Of a DNA stretch of 64,000 nucleotides, positions 1 through 9,298 are shown piece after piece (within the stretch, counting starts at the first letter, position 1; every line of letters begins with the position of its first letter). A model generated the notes under the pieces. It ran no database searches. It was not told the DNA's origin and saw nothing but the letters and a program-made list of their open reading frames with translations. The DNA comes from Yinghuangia sp045039925. Lineage in GTDB: Bacteria; Actinomycetota; Actinomycetes; Streptomycetales; Streptomycetaceae. Location: NCBI GenBank assembly GCA_045039925.1, contig CP108400.1, positions 7,936,001-8,000,000 on the forward strand, written 5' to 3'. Both the position numbers and the translations under genes were made by a program.

Positions 1-22
1 CAGCCCGACCGGAGATGACGGT

Positions 23-31
23 CTCGGACAC
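23..31. other. attachment-like core, copy A
   Basis: CTCGGACAC, preceded by GGAGATGACGGT at 11-22, lies just beyond the 3' end of the first serine recombinase. The right flank (32-90) matches the right flank of copy C (32902 onward), while the left flank resembles copies B and C with about ten bases missing. Direct repeat in the same orientation as the other three copies. Its role as a recombination site is inference. Confidence 0.5.
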
Positions 32-210
32 ATAATTGCCCCACGAACCTCGGTTCCAGGGCAGCGTCGATCGGCACCCGTGCTTGGCCTCGGCCGAGGC
101 GGGTGTTCGTCGTTTCCGGGGTCTGCTTCTGTCGATCACCTTCCTTGTTGCTCGGTACTGGCTGTCGGTTGCGCGCTGACCGGTTGTCCGGTGCCGGTCG
201 GCGCTGGGAG

Positions 211-1659
211 TCATCGATCGATAGCGATCCTCTCTTTCCGTTCGGTGTCCGCGGTCACGGTGCGGTTGTTCTGGTCGTAGATCAGGCCGATGGCGTCGGC
301 GCGGAGGCGGGCGAGTGCGCCTGCCGGGTCCGGTGCCGTGTCCTCGCAGGTGCGCGTCAGATGGAGCGCGGGTAGATGGGCGAGGATCTGGTCTTCGCGG
401 ATGTACGCGTTCGGTGTCCGGTCCGGGTTCTGGGGTGTGGCGCTGGAGTGGCCGTGGCGGCAGCGGTACGCGGCGCGGCCGTTTGACCAGCAGGACTCCA
501 TGAGTCGGCTGCAGTGTCCGCAGCGCAGGAGTCCGGCGAGCTGGTACGTCCGTCCCGGAGCTGTCTTCTTGGCGCGGATGGCCTGGGCGGCGACGAAGTC
601 GGCTTCGCTGACCAGGGCAGGGTGCGCCGGCTTCTCGGAGATCACCCATTCGTCGGGGGTGTTGCGGCGCATGACGTCGCGGTGGCCGAGGGTGGTGTTG
701 TCCGGGTCGATCAGTTCGTGGTCGGTGCGTTGCCGGTTCCATACCTGGCGGCCGGTGTAGCGCGGGTTGCTGAGCACCCCCTGCACCGAGGTGAGCGTCC
801 AGGCAATCGCGGTCCGGTGCGGGTTGCGTTCGCGGTCGGCGGCGGCCGGGCACGGGATCTTCATGTCGTTGAGTGCGCGGGCGATCCTGGCGACGCTGCG
901 GCCGGCGAGGCGCTGCTGGAACATCCAGGTGACGATGGGGCCGGTGTCCGGGTCGATGTCCATCTGTCGTAGCTGAACGCCGCGGCGGGCGAGTGCGCGG
1001 TTCGGGTGCGGCCCGGCGTCCACGAGCCGGTAGCCGTAGGGCGGCCGGCCGCCGAGGTAGCGGCCTTGGTCGCGGGCCTGGACGAGCATCGCGGTGCGTG
1101 CCCGGATGCGGGCGCGGGTGACCTCGCGCTTGGCCAAAACACCGAGCAGGACCATCAGTTCGTCGTGGGCTGCGAGCTGCGGATCGACCTCGCCGCCGAG
1201 CTCGGGCAGCCACACGGGCACGCCGTAATGCTCGAAGATCGGCGCCATCGAGGCGAACTGTTGCCCAGAGAAGGCGCGTTCGCTCGATCCGATGATGATG
1301 GCGTCGAACCCGCGGTCCGGGTCGGCGAGGGCCGCGAGCAGCGCGGCGGCCTCGGGACGTCGGGGCCAGGGCAGCGAGCGGCTGTGTCCGACGTCGAAGA
1401 ACTCCGCCACGATCCTCCCGTGGCCGGAGGCAACGGCATCGGCGCGCAACCGCTGCCACGCCCGTGACGTCACCGGGTCTTGGTGATCCTCGGTGGACAC
1501 TCGGCCGTAGAACGCGAACCGCAGCCCGCCTGCCAGGGCGGCACCGTGCACACGTGCCTCAGGCTGGGAGGCCCACGCGGCCAACTGGCCCCGGACAGCA
1601 CCGGATTCGATCCGGCCCGACACCGCGCTCGCCGTCATGGCCACCCTCCAGAACGTCAA
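211..1659 (-). CDS. large serine recombinase, intact
   Basis: Large serine recombinase (site-specific integrase/excisionase) of 482 residues. The resolvase domain opens with FYGRVSTEDHQDP (about residues 51-63, with the presumed nucleophile serine), continues with GSSERAFSGQQ and ends near the long helix with RIRARTAML. A Recombinase domain follows (RPPYGYRLVDAGPHPN through NPRYTGRQVWNRQR), then a zinc ribbon with CGHC and CRHGH near residues 380-402. No coiled-coil tail is obvious and the protein is shorter than phage integrases such as that of phiC31. The start could also be the ATG seven codons in (1638). It ends about 180 bp from junction copy A. It is the only copy in the window with an uninterrupted frame, so it is the likely source of activity for the related sites. 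Confidence 0.9.
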   Translation of the reverse strand: MTFWRVAMTASAVSGRIESGAVRGQLAAWASQPEARVHGAALAGGLRFAFYGRVSTEDHQDPVTSRAWQRLRADAVASGHGRIVAEFFDVGHSRSLPWPRRPEAAALLAALADPDRGFDAIIIGSSERAFSGQQFASMAPIFEHYGVPVWLPELGGEVDPQLAAHDELMVLLGVLAKREVTRARIRARTAMLVQARDQGRYLGGRPPYGYRLVDAGPHPNRALARRGVQLRQMDIDPDTGPIVTWMFQQRLAGRSVARIARALNDMKIPCPAAADRERNPHRTAIAWTLTSVQGVLSNPRYTGRQVWNRQRTDHELIDPDNTTLGHRDVMRRNTPDEWVISEKPAHPALVSEADFVAAQAIRAKKTAPGRTYQLAGLLRCGHCSRLMESCWSNGRAAYRCRHGHSSATPQNPDRTPNAYIREDQILAHLPALHLTRTCEDTAPDPAGALARLRADAIGLIYDQNNRTVTADTERKERIAIDR

Positions 1660-1908
1660 CCGTCTTGCCCAGCAGCATTTCCGCGGTGTGCGGGAATCCC
1701 ACAGGCCACCACGTCACTTGGCCAGATCGAGCGATCCTGGTTTCGATTCGGGCGTGTTGGGTCAGCCGGACCTCTCGGCGATGTCGCGGGCAAGGGACTC
1801 GTCTCTGCCAAGCGCAGCACGACCGGCTGATCCGTTGCATCGGCCAGCTTCCGCAGGAGACCACCAAAGCCGGGACGGTTCACACCAGGCATTGCACCAG
1901 GTCCTGCC

Positions 1909-2368
1909 TGTCCTGGTCGAAAACGCAGTCACCCGGTTTGACCTGCGATTTCATGCGGCTGGCTGGTACTCGTTGAGGAGCCCTCCGAGGGCTGGGCGGC
2001 GGCGTATCCGGTCGGGTTGTGCCGGGAAGGCGAGCACGTTCGGGTCGTCGTCTGGGGCGCGGAGGTGGAGTCCGTCGCCTTGGTGGCTGCGACCGCTGTT
2101 GTAATGCTCGATGTAGGCGTCGAGGACGGTGCGCAGGTGGTGTTCGCCGGTGATGAGGAGCCGGTCGGTGCACTCGCGGCGGACGGAGGCGATCCAGCGT
2201 TCCGCGAACGCGTTCATCCGCGGTGCCTGCGGGGCGGTGAGGACCGTCTCGATGCCGATCGAGGCGAAGACCGCGTCGAACGCGGCGGTGAACTTCGCGT
2301 CCCTGTCTCGGATCAGGTACGCGAACCGGTGTCCGGCGTCGTCGAGGTCCGCGGCGAGCTCGCGGGCG
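1909..2368 (-). pseudogene. truncated copy of the DDE integrase-core IS next door
   Basis: The C-terminal 88 residues (start 2217, MNAFAERWIASVRREC to LLNEYQPAA) plus upstream coding sequence are nearly the same as the C-terminus of the adjacent complete element. The outer end begins with the same TGTCCTGGTCGAA at 1909. The copy stops dead at 2368 where the complete element begins, so a second copy appears to have inserted into the first and the rest of the first copy is gone. Confidence 0.8.
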
Positions 2369-3550
2369 TGTCCTGGTCGAAAACGCAGCCACCTGGTTTG
2401 ACCTGCGGCTTTATGCGGCTGACTGGTACTCGTTGAGCAGCCCTCCGAGGACTCGGCGTCGGCGCATTCGGTCGGGTTGTGCCGGGAGGGCGAGCACGTT
2501 CGGGTCGTCGTCGGGGGCGCGTAGGTGCAGTCCGTCGCCTTGGTGGCTGCGTCCGGTGTTGTAGTGCTGGACGTACGTGTCGAGGACCGCGCGGAGGTGG
2601 TGTTCGCCGGTGATGAGGAGCCGGTCGGTGCATTCGCGGCGGACGGACGCGATCCAGCGTTCCGCGTACGCGTTCATCCGCGGCGCCTGCGGCGCGGTGG
2701 GGACCGTCTCGATGCCGATCGAGGCGAAGACCGCGTCGAACGCGGCGGTGAACTTCGCGTCCCTGTCTCGGATCAGGCAGGCGAACCTGTGTCCGGTCTC
2801 CTCGAGGTCGGCGGCGAGTTCGCGGGCGGCCTGGACGGCCCAGGCGCCGGTCGGATGCGCGGTGACGCCGAGCAGCCGCACCCGCCGGGTTCCCGGTGCG
2901 ATGACGAACGCGGCGTACAGCCGCTTGAGCGTCACGGTGTCGACGTGGAAGAAGTCGACGGCGAGGAGCGATGCGGCCTGGGTGCGCAGGAACGTGCGCC
3001 AGGTGTCGTCGCGTCGGCCGGACGGCGGGACCCGGCGTGCCCGCAGGACCTTCCGGATCGTGGACGCGGCCACGCGGTGGCCCAGCCGCGCCGCAGTTCG
3101 CCCTGGATCCGCACGACGCCCCAGGTGCGGTTCTCGGTCGCGAACCGCACGATCAACGCGGCCACCTCGTCGGGGATCGGCGGTCGGCCTGGCGGGTGCG
3201 GCTGCCGCCACCGCGCGGCGAGCAGGCGGCGGTGCCAGCGCAGCAGCGTGCCCGGCGTGACGATCCGGTGCGCCCGCAGCGCCTTCGGCAGCACCCGGGC
3301 CAGCGCGGACAGAACCGCGCGGTCCGGCCACGACAGCCGCGGCTTCGGGTCTCCCCGGCGCAGCACCGCGACCTCGTGCCGCAGCGCGAGTATCTCCGCG
3401 TCCTTCGACGCGGCCGACCGAGCGAACAGGGCGAGCCAGGAGAACACCTGAACGACGAGCCGGTACACCAGACGAACAGCCACGACCGGTGATCATCCGA
3501 TCAGACGAACGCGCAGGTCAAACCCGGTAGCCGAGTATTCGACCAGGACA
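2369..3550 (-). mobile_element. IS element with rve-type transposase, 1182 bp
   Basis: Both ends carry an imperfect inverted repeat with two conserved blocks, TGTCCTGGTCGAA (2369 on plus; 3538-3550 on minus) and GGTTTGACCTGCG about 24 bp further in. The element encloses one transposase on the minus strand. It sits between a truncated copy of itself on the left and the 3' end of an IS3-type transposase on the right, so it has landed in older insertion sequences. I found no clean target duplication. Confidence 0.8.
2411..3483 (-). pseudogene. DDE/rve integrase-core transposase, frameshifted
   Basis: The N-terminal half reads from ATG 3483 (MAVRLVYRLVVQVFSWLALF, then LALRHEVAVLRR, and a helical region to RIQGELRR). 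The catalytic core continues in a different frame from about position 3085 (LGHRVAASTIRKVL, DFFHVDT, RDRDAKF, MNAYAERWIASVRREC with the last acidic residue) and stops at 2411. A single indel near 3085 separates the halves. I see no canonical slippery heptamer, so a dead transposase is more likely than programmed frameshifting, although some related families do frameshift. Confidence 0.75.
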
Positions 3551-3552
3551 GG

Positions 3553-3738
3553 GACTTCGCGCAAGTCGAACGAGCCGTCGTGCAGTGGGTCGGCTGGTAC
3601 AACGACGAACGCCTGCACTCGGCCATCGACTACGTGCCACCGGTCGAGTACGAACAGGCGTACTGGCGGACACCGGAGCAACAACCGCAGACCGCCTGAA
3701 CACAAGATCACCGACTCCACGAAACTCGGGTCAGTTCA
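3553..3738 (+). mobile_element. 3' remnant of an IS3-family element
   Basis: Positions 3553-3699 encode 48 in-frame residues ending at TGA, with VVQWVGWYNDERLHSAIDYV, the classic C-terminus of an IS3-family OrfB. The right end GACTCCACGAAACTCGGGTC at 3713 onward followed by AGTTCA is the usual IS3 terminal repeat (TGAACTGACCCGAG read inward). The rest of the element was removed by the IS ending at 3550. Confidence 0.8.
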
Positions 3739-4048
3739 GCGCGCTGGTTCCTCACCCGCCTGGCCCACAGAGCAGGACGACGGACCGGTGGTGTCTGAGG
3801 TGGTCGCACTTGCCGCCAGCAGGGGCTTCGACGGCCCTGCCACTGGCTCCGGCGCGCGCTAGGCGAGGAACCGTGAGTGCCGCCACCGTAATCGGCAAGG
3901 AACACTCACTGCGGGGGCAACTCGCCCACCATCACCCACCAATGTCCACCGACGGTCTACATTCGTGGCCAGGCGCGGAACACCCGCCGACCGACTGGGG
4001 CCTGGGGGAGTCCGGCACACGCTGCGGACAGAGTCGTGGGGGCTGAGC
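3739..4048. other. non-coding stretch upstream of the SNF2 gene
   Basis: About 310 bp without a convincing gene. It should contain the promoter of the helicase gene. The bases just before the start (GGGGG at 4037-4041) provide a purine-rich ribosome site. I see no operator-like palindrome. Confidence 0.5.
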
Positions 4049-7000
4049 ATGTGGGAGTTCGAAGACGACATCGATCACGTCCGGCTGGCCTACCACCCTT
4101 GGGACGCCCTGGTGACTGAGGGCATGGCAGACGCGTCTCCGGAGTTCGTCGTGTACGACGACCAGGCCGCAGGGGAACCGGCGTTGAGCCTGCTCGGGAA
4201 AGCCAGTCGGCGGGAGCAACGCCTGGACCACGCAGGGGATGTACCGTCGCTGCCGGCCGGGTTGTACGCGTTCGGGCCGAGTGCGTCGCCGTGGTGTGGG
4301 GTCATGGCAATTAGGGACGGCGCCCGGCCACGCGACGGTCTGATCCGGCGGGCCAAGGAGCTGCGCACTGAGCACTTCCTGATCCAGGCCCTTGAGCTCT
4401 GCCGGCGGGCCTATCGAGAGCGTCCCAAGCCAGCGGCTCCGCGCTACGCGAAGGGCGAGTGGGTACGTCAGAACGGCCGAGACGGCAATCTGCATGTCAT
4501 GCGGGTGCTCGGGCACGAGCCTCCCTACCGCTACGAGGTCAAGGGCTCTGACGGGATCGCACGTCGGGTCGGGGAAGATTCGCTAACCGGGTGCCCTTTC
4601 GATCCCTACGACGCCTCGTTGTGGCTCGCGGGGCCGCCCGGAACCGCGTCTGACATCGCGCTGACCCTCACGCTTGCCAAGCTGGCCCACCCGCTGTCGG
4701 ATGTCGTGTACTCGTACGGGTCCAGTCGTACCGTGTTCCGCCCCTACCAGTTCCGGCCGCTCCTGAAGTTGCTGTCCGGCGACACGCAGCGGCTGTTGAT
4801 CGCGGATGAGGTCGGGCTCGGAAAGACCATTGAAGCCGGACTGATGTGGGACGAGTTGGAGCAGCGTACGCACCTGCGGGGCACCAAGGCCTCGGCCGAT
4901 TCCAGCTTCCGTGCTCTCGTGGTGTGCCCCGCCGCGTTGGTCCCCAAATGGCGTGACGAGATGCGCTTGCGATTCGATCGTGAGCTCGTCGAACTGGACA
5001 ACGACCGTCTGGATGCCCTGATCGAGGACTTGCGCAAGGGCCGCGATCGTCCCCTCTCGGGGGTGGTGTCGCTGGAACGCCTGCGCAGGGCACGCCAGCT
5101 CCCCGAGCTCGCGGAGTTGTCGCCGCGCTTCGATTTGGTCATCGTCGACGAGGCCCACTATCTCCGCAATCGAGGCACCAGAAGCCACGCGCTGGGCCAG
5201 CGTCTCTCTGACTGGGCGGACGCCCTCGTCCTGCTGTCTGCCACCCCGCTGAACCTCGGCAGCGAAGACTTGTACAACCTGGTGGCACTGCTCGACGACG
5301 GTGAATTCCCCGACCACGAGAGCTTCAGGGCACAACTGGAACCCAATCGTGTTCTCAACAAGTTGGCCCGTCGGCTCTCGGAGAGTCGCATCGAGAATCC
5401 TGCCGAGCTCGCCAGGCAGTTGATCGGCGTGCTCACGCTCAGCTCCGGCGCGGTCGTCGCCGTTCGGCCGCAGTTCATGGCACTCTTCTCGCTGCTGAAC
5501 CGTGATCATGCGCTCGAGCCGACCGAGATCGTCCAGGCACGACGGCACATCGGTGCCTTGAACGTGCTCGCCAATGTGATCAACCGGACGCGCAAGGTCG
5601 ATGTGCCCGACGCCAAGGCCAAGCGGGTTGCCAGCGATGTCCGAGTCGAGTGGAGCAACAGCGAGAGGGAGTTCTACGACGAGCTGCGTCGTCTGTGCAT
5701 GCAGCGCGCCCAAGCAAGCGGCACAGCCTCCGGATTTGCCGCACAGATGTGGCTGCGGCAGGCGGCGAGTTGCATTCCGGCCATGCAGCGCCTGCTGCGT
5801 GAGCGCGGCATCCTCGGCGGCCAACCTGATGCCCTCCTCAGGGATTTCATCTCGGATGAGGCGGCCGAAGACATGTTCGGCCCCGACGGCGAGGGCGATT
5901 CCGGTCCGGAGGGGGCACGAGAAGGGCGCTCACGCGAGCTTCAGGAGCAGCACGCTCGGCTGGCCCAACACCCCGCTCTCTGCAAGGAATTGCCACATGA
6001 CACGAAGCATGAGGCCTTCGTAGGCATGCTGCGCCAGGCCCGGGACCGTGGTCTGCGTCAGGCCATGGTCTTCTCGTACTTCAGCCGCACGCTCGAGTAC
6101 CTGCGGGACAAGCTCGCCGACGAGTTTCGCGTACGCGTCATGTACGGCAAGATCCCGACGCGGGATCGACCGGAGATCATGCGGGCCTTCCGCGCCGGCG
6201 AGTTCGACATTCTCCTCGTCAGCGAAGTCGGCAGCGAAGGATTGGACTTCGAGTTCTGCAACGTGTTGGTGAATTACGACCTGCCGTGGAACCCGATGCG
6301 GGTGGAGCAACGTATCGGTCGCCTCGACCGGATAGGCCAGAAGCACGAGAAGATCTTCATTTACAACATGCATGTCCCGGGCACCATCGAGACGGACATC
6401 TTCCAGCGGCTGTACGACCGCATCAGGGTCTTCGAGGACTCCATCGGCGAGCTGGAGCCCATCCTGCGAGGCCAGCTGAGTGAGATCCAACGCATCGTCC
6501 TCAACCCCAAGCTGAGCGACCGGGAGCGCAACGCCCAGCTGGACCGGATTGCGCTGGCACAACTTGACCACTCGCGCGACCTTGAGGACCTCGTCGAACA
6601 CCGAGCAGTGTTGACTGACCTGGACGGCCTGCTCATCGAGGGGTTCACCGACCGGTCGCCCGGCCGCGGCCGTTTCCTGGGGTCCTCGGAACTGGTCCGA
6701 CTGGTCCGCGCGTTCCTCGTCGGTATCGGTGGCGGCCGATTGGAGCAGGTCCCCGGGGCCGCCGGTGAGTACGACCTCATTGGCAACGCCAAGCTGTCGG
6801 ACCTCGTATATCGGGCACAGCAGATGCCCGGGACGTCGAGCTGGGGTGATCTCCAGGAACGTATCCGGTCCGGCACGCCCGTCCGGCTGCTGGCCGACCA
6901 GGGCGCCGCGACCGAGAGCAGGCACCCGCTGCTGAGTACCCGCCACCCCGTGGTCCGCGCCGCAAGCCTCTACTTCGGCGCTACCGACCAGCAGGCGGGG

Positions 7001-7549
7001 ATACCCCGCTTCGGTGCCGTGAGGCTGCCCGGATTGGAAGCTGGCCGCCGATTCCTCGTCGAGGTCAGCCTCGCGGAGACGTTCGGGATCCGTCCTCGGT
7101 GCGAACTCTGGACTTCGGCCGTCGACTTGACCGACATGTTGGAGGCGCCGGACGTCGGCGCGAGACTTCTCAGCGCGTTGGCCGAGGACGCGCTCCATGA
7201 GGCTGACCCTGCGAGCGCAGCCCCGGGCCGGCTTCTGGCCGCAGCCCGCGACCGGCTCGAGGACATCAGTGCGAGTGCCCAGCAACGGGAGGAGCAGCTG
7301 CGAAAGACCGAGAACGACCAACTGATCGAGGCTATGCGGAACAGTCGAAAGCAGGGGTTCGAGGTCAAGATCTCCCGTACTGCGGAACTGTTGAAGACGG
7401 GTGATCTCAACCCTGGCCTGCGAACGATCTACGGCCGACGTGTCGCGGACCTCGAAGCCCGGCGCGACGCGGTGGACGCCGAACTCACCAGGCGGGGCCA
7501 GTTCTCGCTGAGCTCACAACCGGTCGCCTACGTGGTCGTCAGCGCATGA
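4049..7549 (+). CDS. SNF2/RapA-type DNA translocase-helicase
   Basis: A 1166-residue superfamily-2 ATPase. The frame opens at 3965, but ATG 4049 (MWEFEDDIDHV) has the ribosome site and begins where natural-looking composition starts. After a unique 230-residue N-terminus come the Walker A motif DEVGLGKTIEAG (about residues 253-264), VVCPAALVPKWRDEM, the DEAH box in VIVDEAHYL (about 367-370), LLSATPLN, and the helicase-C domain with SEVGSEGLDF and EQRIGRLDRIGQ. The C-terminal 350 residues are helical and not recognised. Such proteins move on duplex DNA or remodel nucleoprotein; in bacterial defence systems SNF2 proteins act with nucleases or methylases. It converges on the Hsp70-like gene with only 10 bp between stop codons. 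No methyltransferase or nuclease domain is visible in it. Confidence 0.88.
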   Translation: MWEFEDDIDHVRLAYHPWDALVTEGMADASPEFVVYDDQAAGEPALSLLGKASRREQRLDHAGDVPSLPAGLYAFGPSASPWCGVMAIRDGARPRDGLIRRAKELRTEHFLIQALELCRRAYRERPKPAAPRYAKGEWVRQNGRDGNLHVMRVLGHEPPYRYEVKGSDGIARRVGEDSLTGCPFDPYDASLWLAGPPGTASDIALTLTLAKLAHPLSDVVYSYGSSRTVFRPYQFRPLLKLLSGDTQRLLIADEVGLGKTIEAGLMWDELEQRTHLRGTKASADSSFRALVVCPAALVPKWRDEMRLRFDRELVELDNDRLDALIEDLRKGRDRPLSGVVSLERLRRARQLPELAELSPRFDLVIVDEAHYLRNRGTRSHALGQRLSDWADALVLLSATPLNLGSEDLYNLVALLDDGEFPDHESFRAQLEPNRVLNKLARRLSESRIENPAELARQLIGVLTLSSGAVVAVRPQFMALFSLLNRDHALEPTEIVQARRHIGALNVLANVINRTRKVDVPDAKAKRVASDVRVEWSNSEREFYDELRRLCMQRAQASGTASGFAAQMWLRQAASCIPAMQRLLRERGILGGQPDALLRDFISDEAAEDMFGPDGEGDSGPEGAREGRSRELQEQHARLAQHPALCKELPHDTKHEAFVGMLRQARDRGLRQAMVFSYFSRTLEYLRDKLADEFRVRVMYGKIPTRDRPEIMRAFRAGEFDILLVSEVGSEGLDFEFCNVLVNYDLPWNPMRVEQRIGRLDRIGQKHEKIFIYNMHVPGTIETDIFQRLYDRIRVFEDSIGELEPILRGQLSEIQRIVLNPKLSDRERNAQLDRIALAQLDHSRDLEDLVEHRAVLTDLDGLLIEGFTDRSPGRGRFLGSSELVRLVRAFLVGIGGGRLEQVPGAAGEYDLIGNAKLSDLVYRAQQMPGTSSWGDLQERIRSGTPVRLLADQGAATESRHPLLSTRHPVVRAASLYFGATDQQAGIPRFGAVRLPGLEAGRRFLVEVSLAETFGIRPRCELWTSAVDLTDMLEAPDVGARLLSALAEDALHEADPASAAPGRLLAAARDRLEDISASAQQREEQLRKTENDQLIEAMRNSRKQGFEVKISRTAELLKTGDLNPGLRTIYGRRVADLEARRDAVDAELTRRGQFSLSSQPVAYVVVSA

Positions 7550-7559
7550 CGGTCGCGGG

Positions 7560-9245
7560 TTAGTCCCAAGGATGGGAGTACACGTCGTTGTAGCGCTGTA
7601 CGACGGGCTGATACCCCTGCCGCGCCCGCGGAGTGCGGATCACGATCGGTCGCCGGCCCCGAATCACCGGCCAGCGGTTGATCCGGAACTCAAGTAGCCG
7701 GCCGTCCGGCTCGTGGATCCTCAGCATCCCGTTGACTGCCAGCTTGAAGGTCAGGGGCGTGTTCCGTGCGATGCGCACCGGTACGCACGGTGCGAGATCC
7801 CCGTCGATGTCGAATTCGAGTTCGTCGCCGTCGGCTGAAACGGCGTGCAGGCCTGCCACGGTCATCCGGTCCAGACCGGGCACGAGTCCCCGGTACTCGT
7901 GTGCGAGATTTCCCTCCCTGCGCATGATCTGGTCATCGCTGTAGAGCGCGGTGAACGCCTCATAGAGCTTCTCCTCGTGCGGTGAACCGTCGCTGTTCCT
8001 CCAGCGCAGCACGAGATCGAAGCCTGGGCGGTGGAGGTTCAGCCGCTGGTACTCCCCTTCGGGGATCACCAGACCGGTGCCCACGGATTCCTCCGCCGAG
8101 AGCGACTCGTCGTACGCCACCTGGGCAGCCGGGAACAGATCGGTGATCCGTCGGCGCACCAGCGGTATCTGGGACATGCCGCCAGCCAGGAGTACATGGG
8201 AGACATCGTCGGCAAGTACTTCCAGTCGTGTGCTCGCGAGCTCCTTGATATCCGGTATCTGCTCGCGGCGCAGCCGTGCGGCGCACAGCACGGCGCGCAC
8301 CTGTTCGAGAGCCCGGTTCAACTGCGGAGTGAACATCTCGTCCAGTGCGTCGCGCGACAGTTCGGCTGCGGGCCATCCCGAGAAGCGGTCCCCCAGAGGG
8401 ACCCGCTGCGTGTCGTGACGGGTGTCGGACAAGAGCATCTTCAGCTGCCGGGCGGCTCTGAGTAGCAGGTTCCTGACCGACTCGTCCTTGTGCAGATCGC
8501 GTACGTCCGCCCCGAGCTGTTCGAGGTCCTCGGCCAGCGCATGCGCGACCGTCTCGTCCAGCGCGTCGCCGGCCTCCGGTACGCCGCGGGCGGCCATCAC
8601 CGTCAGTTCCGGATCTGCAGAATGCGTCTGTTGGTCGACGTCCAGCACCGCGACGTCAAGCGTGCCCCCACCGTAATCGAATACGAGCAGCTTGCCCTGC
8701 GGCAGAGCTCTGCCGCGCTCGCGTAGACCGGTCAACCACGCCAGTCCCGCCGCTATGGGCTCATCGACGATGTCCGAGACGCGGACTTCCAGGCAGGCGT
8801 CGCGTGCGATGGCGACGAGGCGGTTGCGCTGCTCCGCGTCCCATATGGCCGGGCAACCAAGGCGCACGACAGCACCATCGATCACCGCCCCGGCCTTGCC
8901 AGCGCGATCAATGACTTCCTCGAGGTAGCGGGAAATCAGGAAGTCCGGGTTGAACTCCAGTGGCTTGCCGGCGGGGATGGCCACCCGTACCGGCGTCCGA
9001 TCCCGCTCGGTGATCACGCGCTTGACCGAGCGCACCATCTCATCTGCGTTGACGAGCTCGGCGTCCTCGCCGTACAGCAACGAGCCGTCTCCAGCCAGGC
9101 CGATCAGGCTTGGCATCCACGGTGTGCTTCGCCCGACCGGAATGATCTGTGAGTAGCCACCGGCCAACCGTTGGGTCACCAATGTGGTTGTGGTACCGAA
9201 GTCGATACCCAGGAGCGGCCGAACTGTTCCTGACTTCCCATCCAT
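7560..9245 (-). CDS. Hsp70-like (actin-fold) ATPase
   Basis: A 561-residue DnaK-related protein. Phosphate-binding signature GIDFGTTTTLV (residues 13-23), second signature LVFDYGGGTLDVAVLDV and adenosine signature VLLAGGMSQIPLVRRR are all present, so ATP binding is expected to be intact. The C-terminal 170 residues are beta-rich and do not carry the usual DnaK lid or an EEVD-type tail, so the substrate domain differs from housekeeping DnaK. It lies 53 bp downstream of the coiled-coil/GrpE-like gene on the same strand, probably in one transcript. The pair resembles an ATPase with its own nucleotide-exchange factor. Its partner or client is unknown; the convergent SNF2 protein is the obvious candidate. 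Confidence 0.88.
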   Translation of the reverse strand: MDGKSGTVRPLLGIDFGTTTTLVTQRLAGGYSQIIPVGRSTPWMPSLIGLAGDGSLLYGEDAELVNADEMVRSVKRVITERDRTPVRVAIPAGKPLEFNPDFLISRYLEEVIDRAGKAGAVIDGAVVRLGCPAIWDAEQRNRLVAIARDACLEVRVSDIVDEPIAAGLAWLTGLRERGRALPQGKLLVFDYGGGTLDVAVLDVDQQTHSADPELTVMAARGVPEAGDALDETVAHALAEDLEQLGADVRDLHKDESVRNLLLRAARQLKMLLSDTRHDTQRVPLGDRFSGWPAAELSRDALDEMFTPQLNRALEQVRAVLCAARLRREQIPDIKELASTRLEVLADDVSHVLLAGGMSQIPLVRRRITDLFPAAQVAYDESLSAEESVGTGLVIPEGEYQRLNLHRPGFDLVLRWRNSDGSPHEEKLYEAFTALYSDDQIMRREGNLAHEYRGLVPGLDRMTVAGLHAVSADGDELEFDIDGDLAPCVPVRIARNTPLTFKLAVNGMLRIHEPDGRLLEFRINRWPVIRGRRPIVIRTPRARQGYQPVVQRYNDVYSHPWD

Positions 9246-9298
9246 GATCGGGCTCCCCCCAGAGGTCCGTCATCCGTGGCGTTGCTGTCTTGCCCGAC

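Noticed and set aside
3060..3110. Programmed frameshift in the rve-type transposase
   Set aside because: No slippery heptamer or downstream structure stands out, so a simple indel is more likely.
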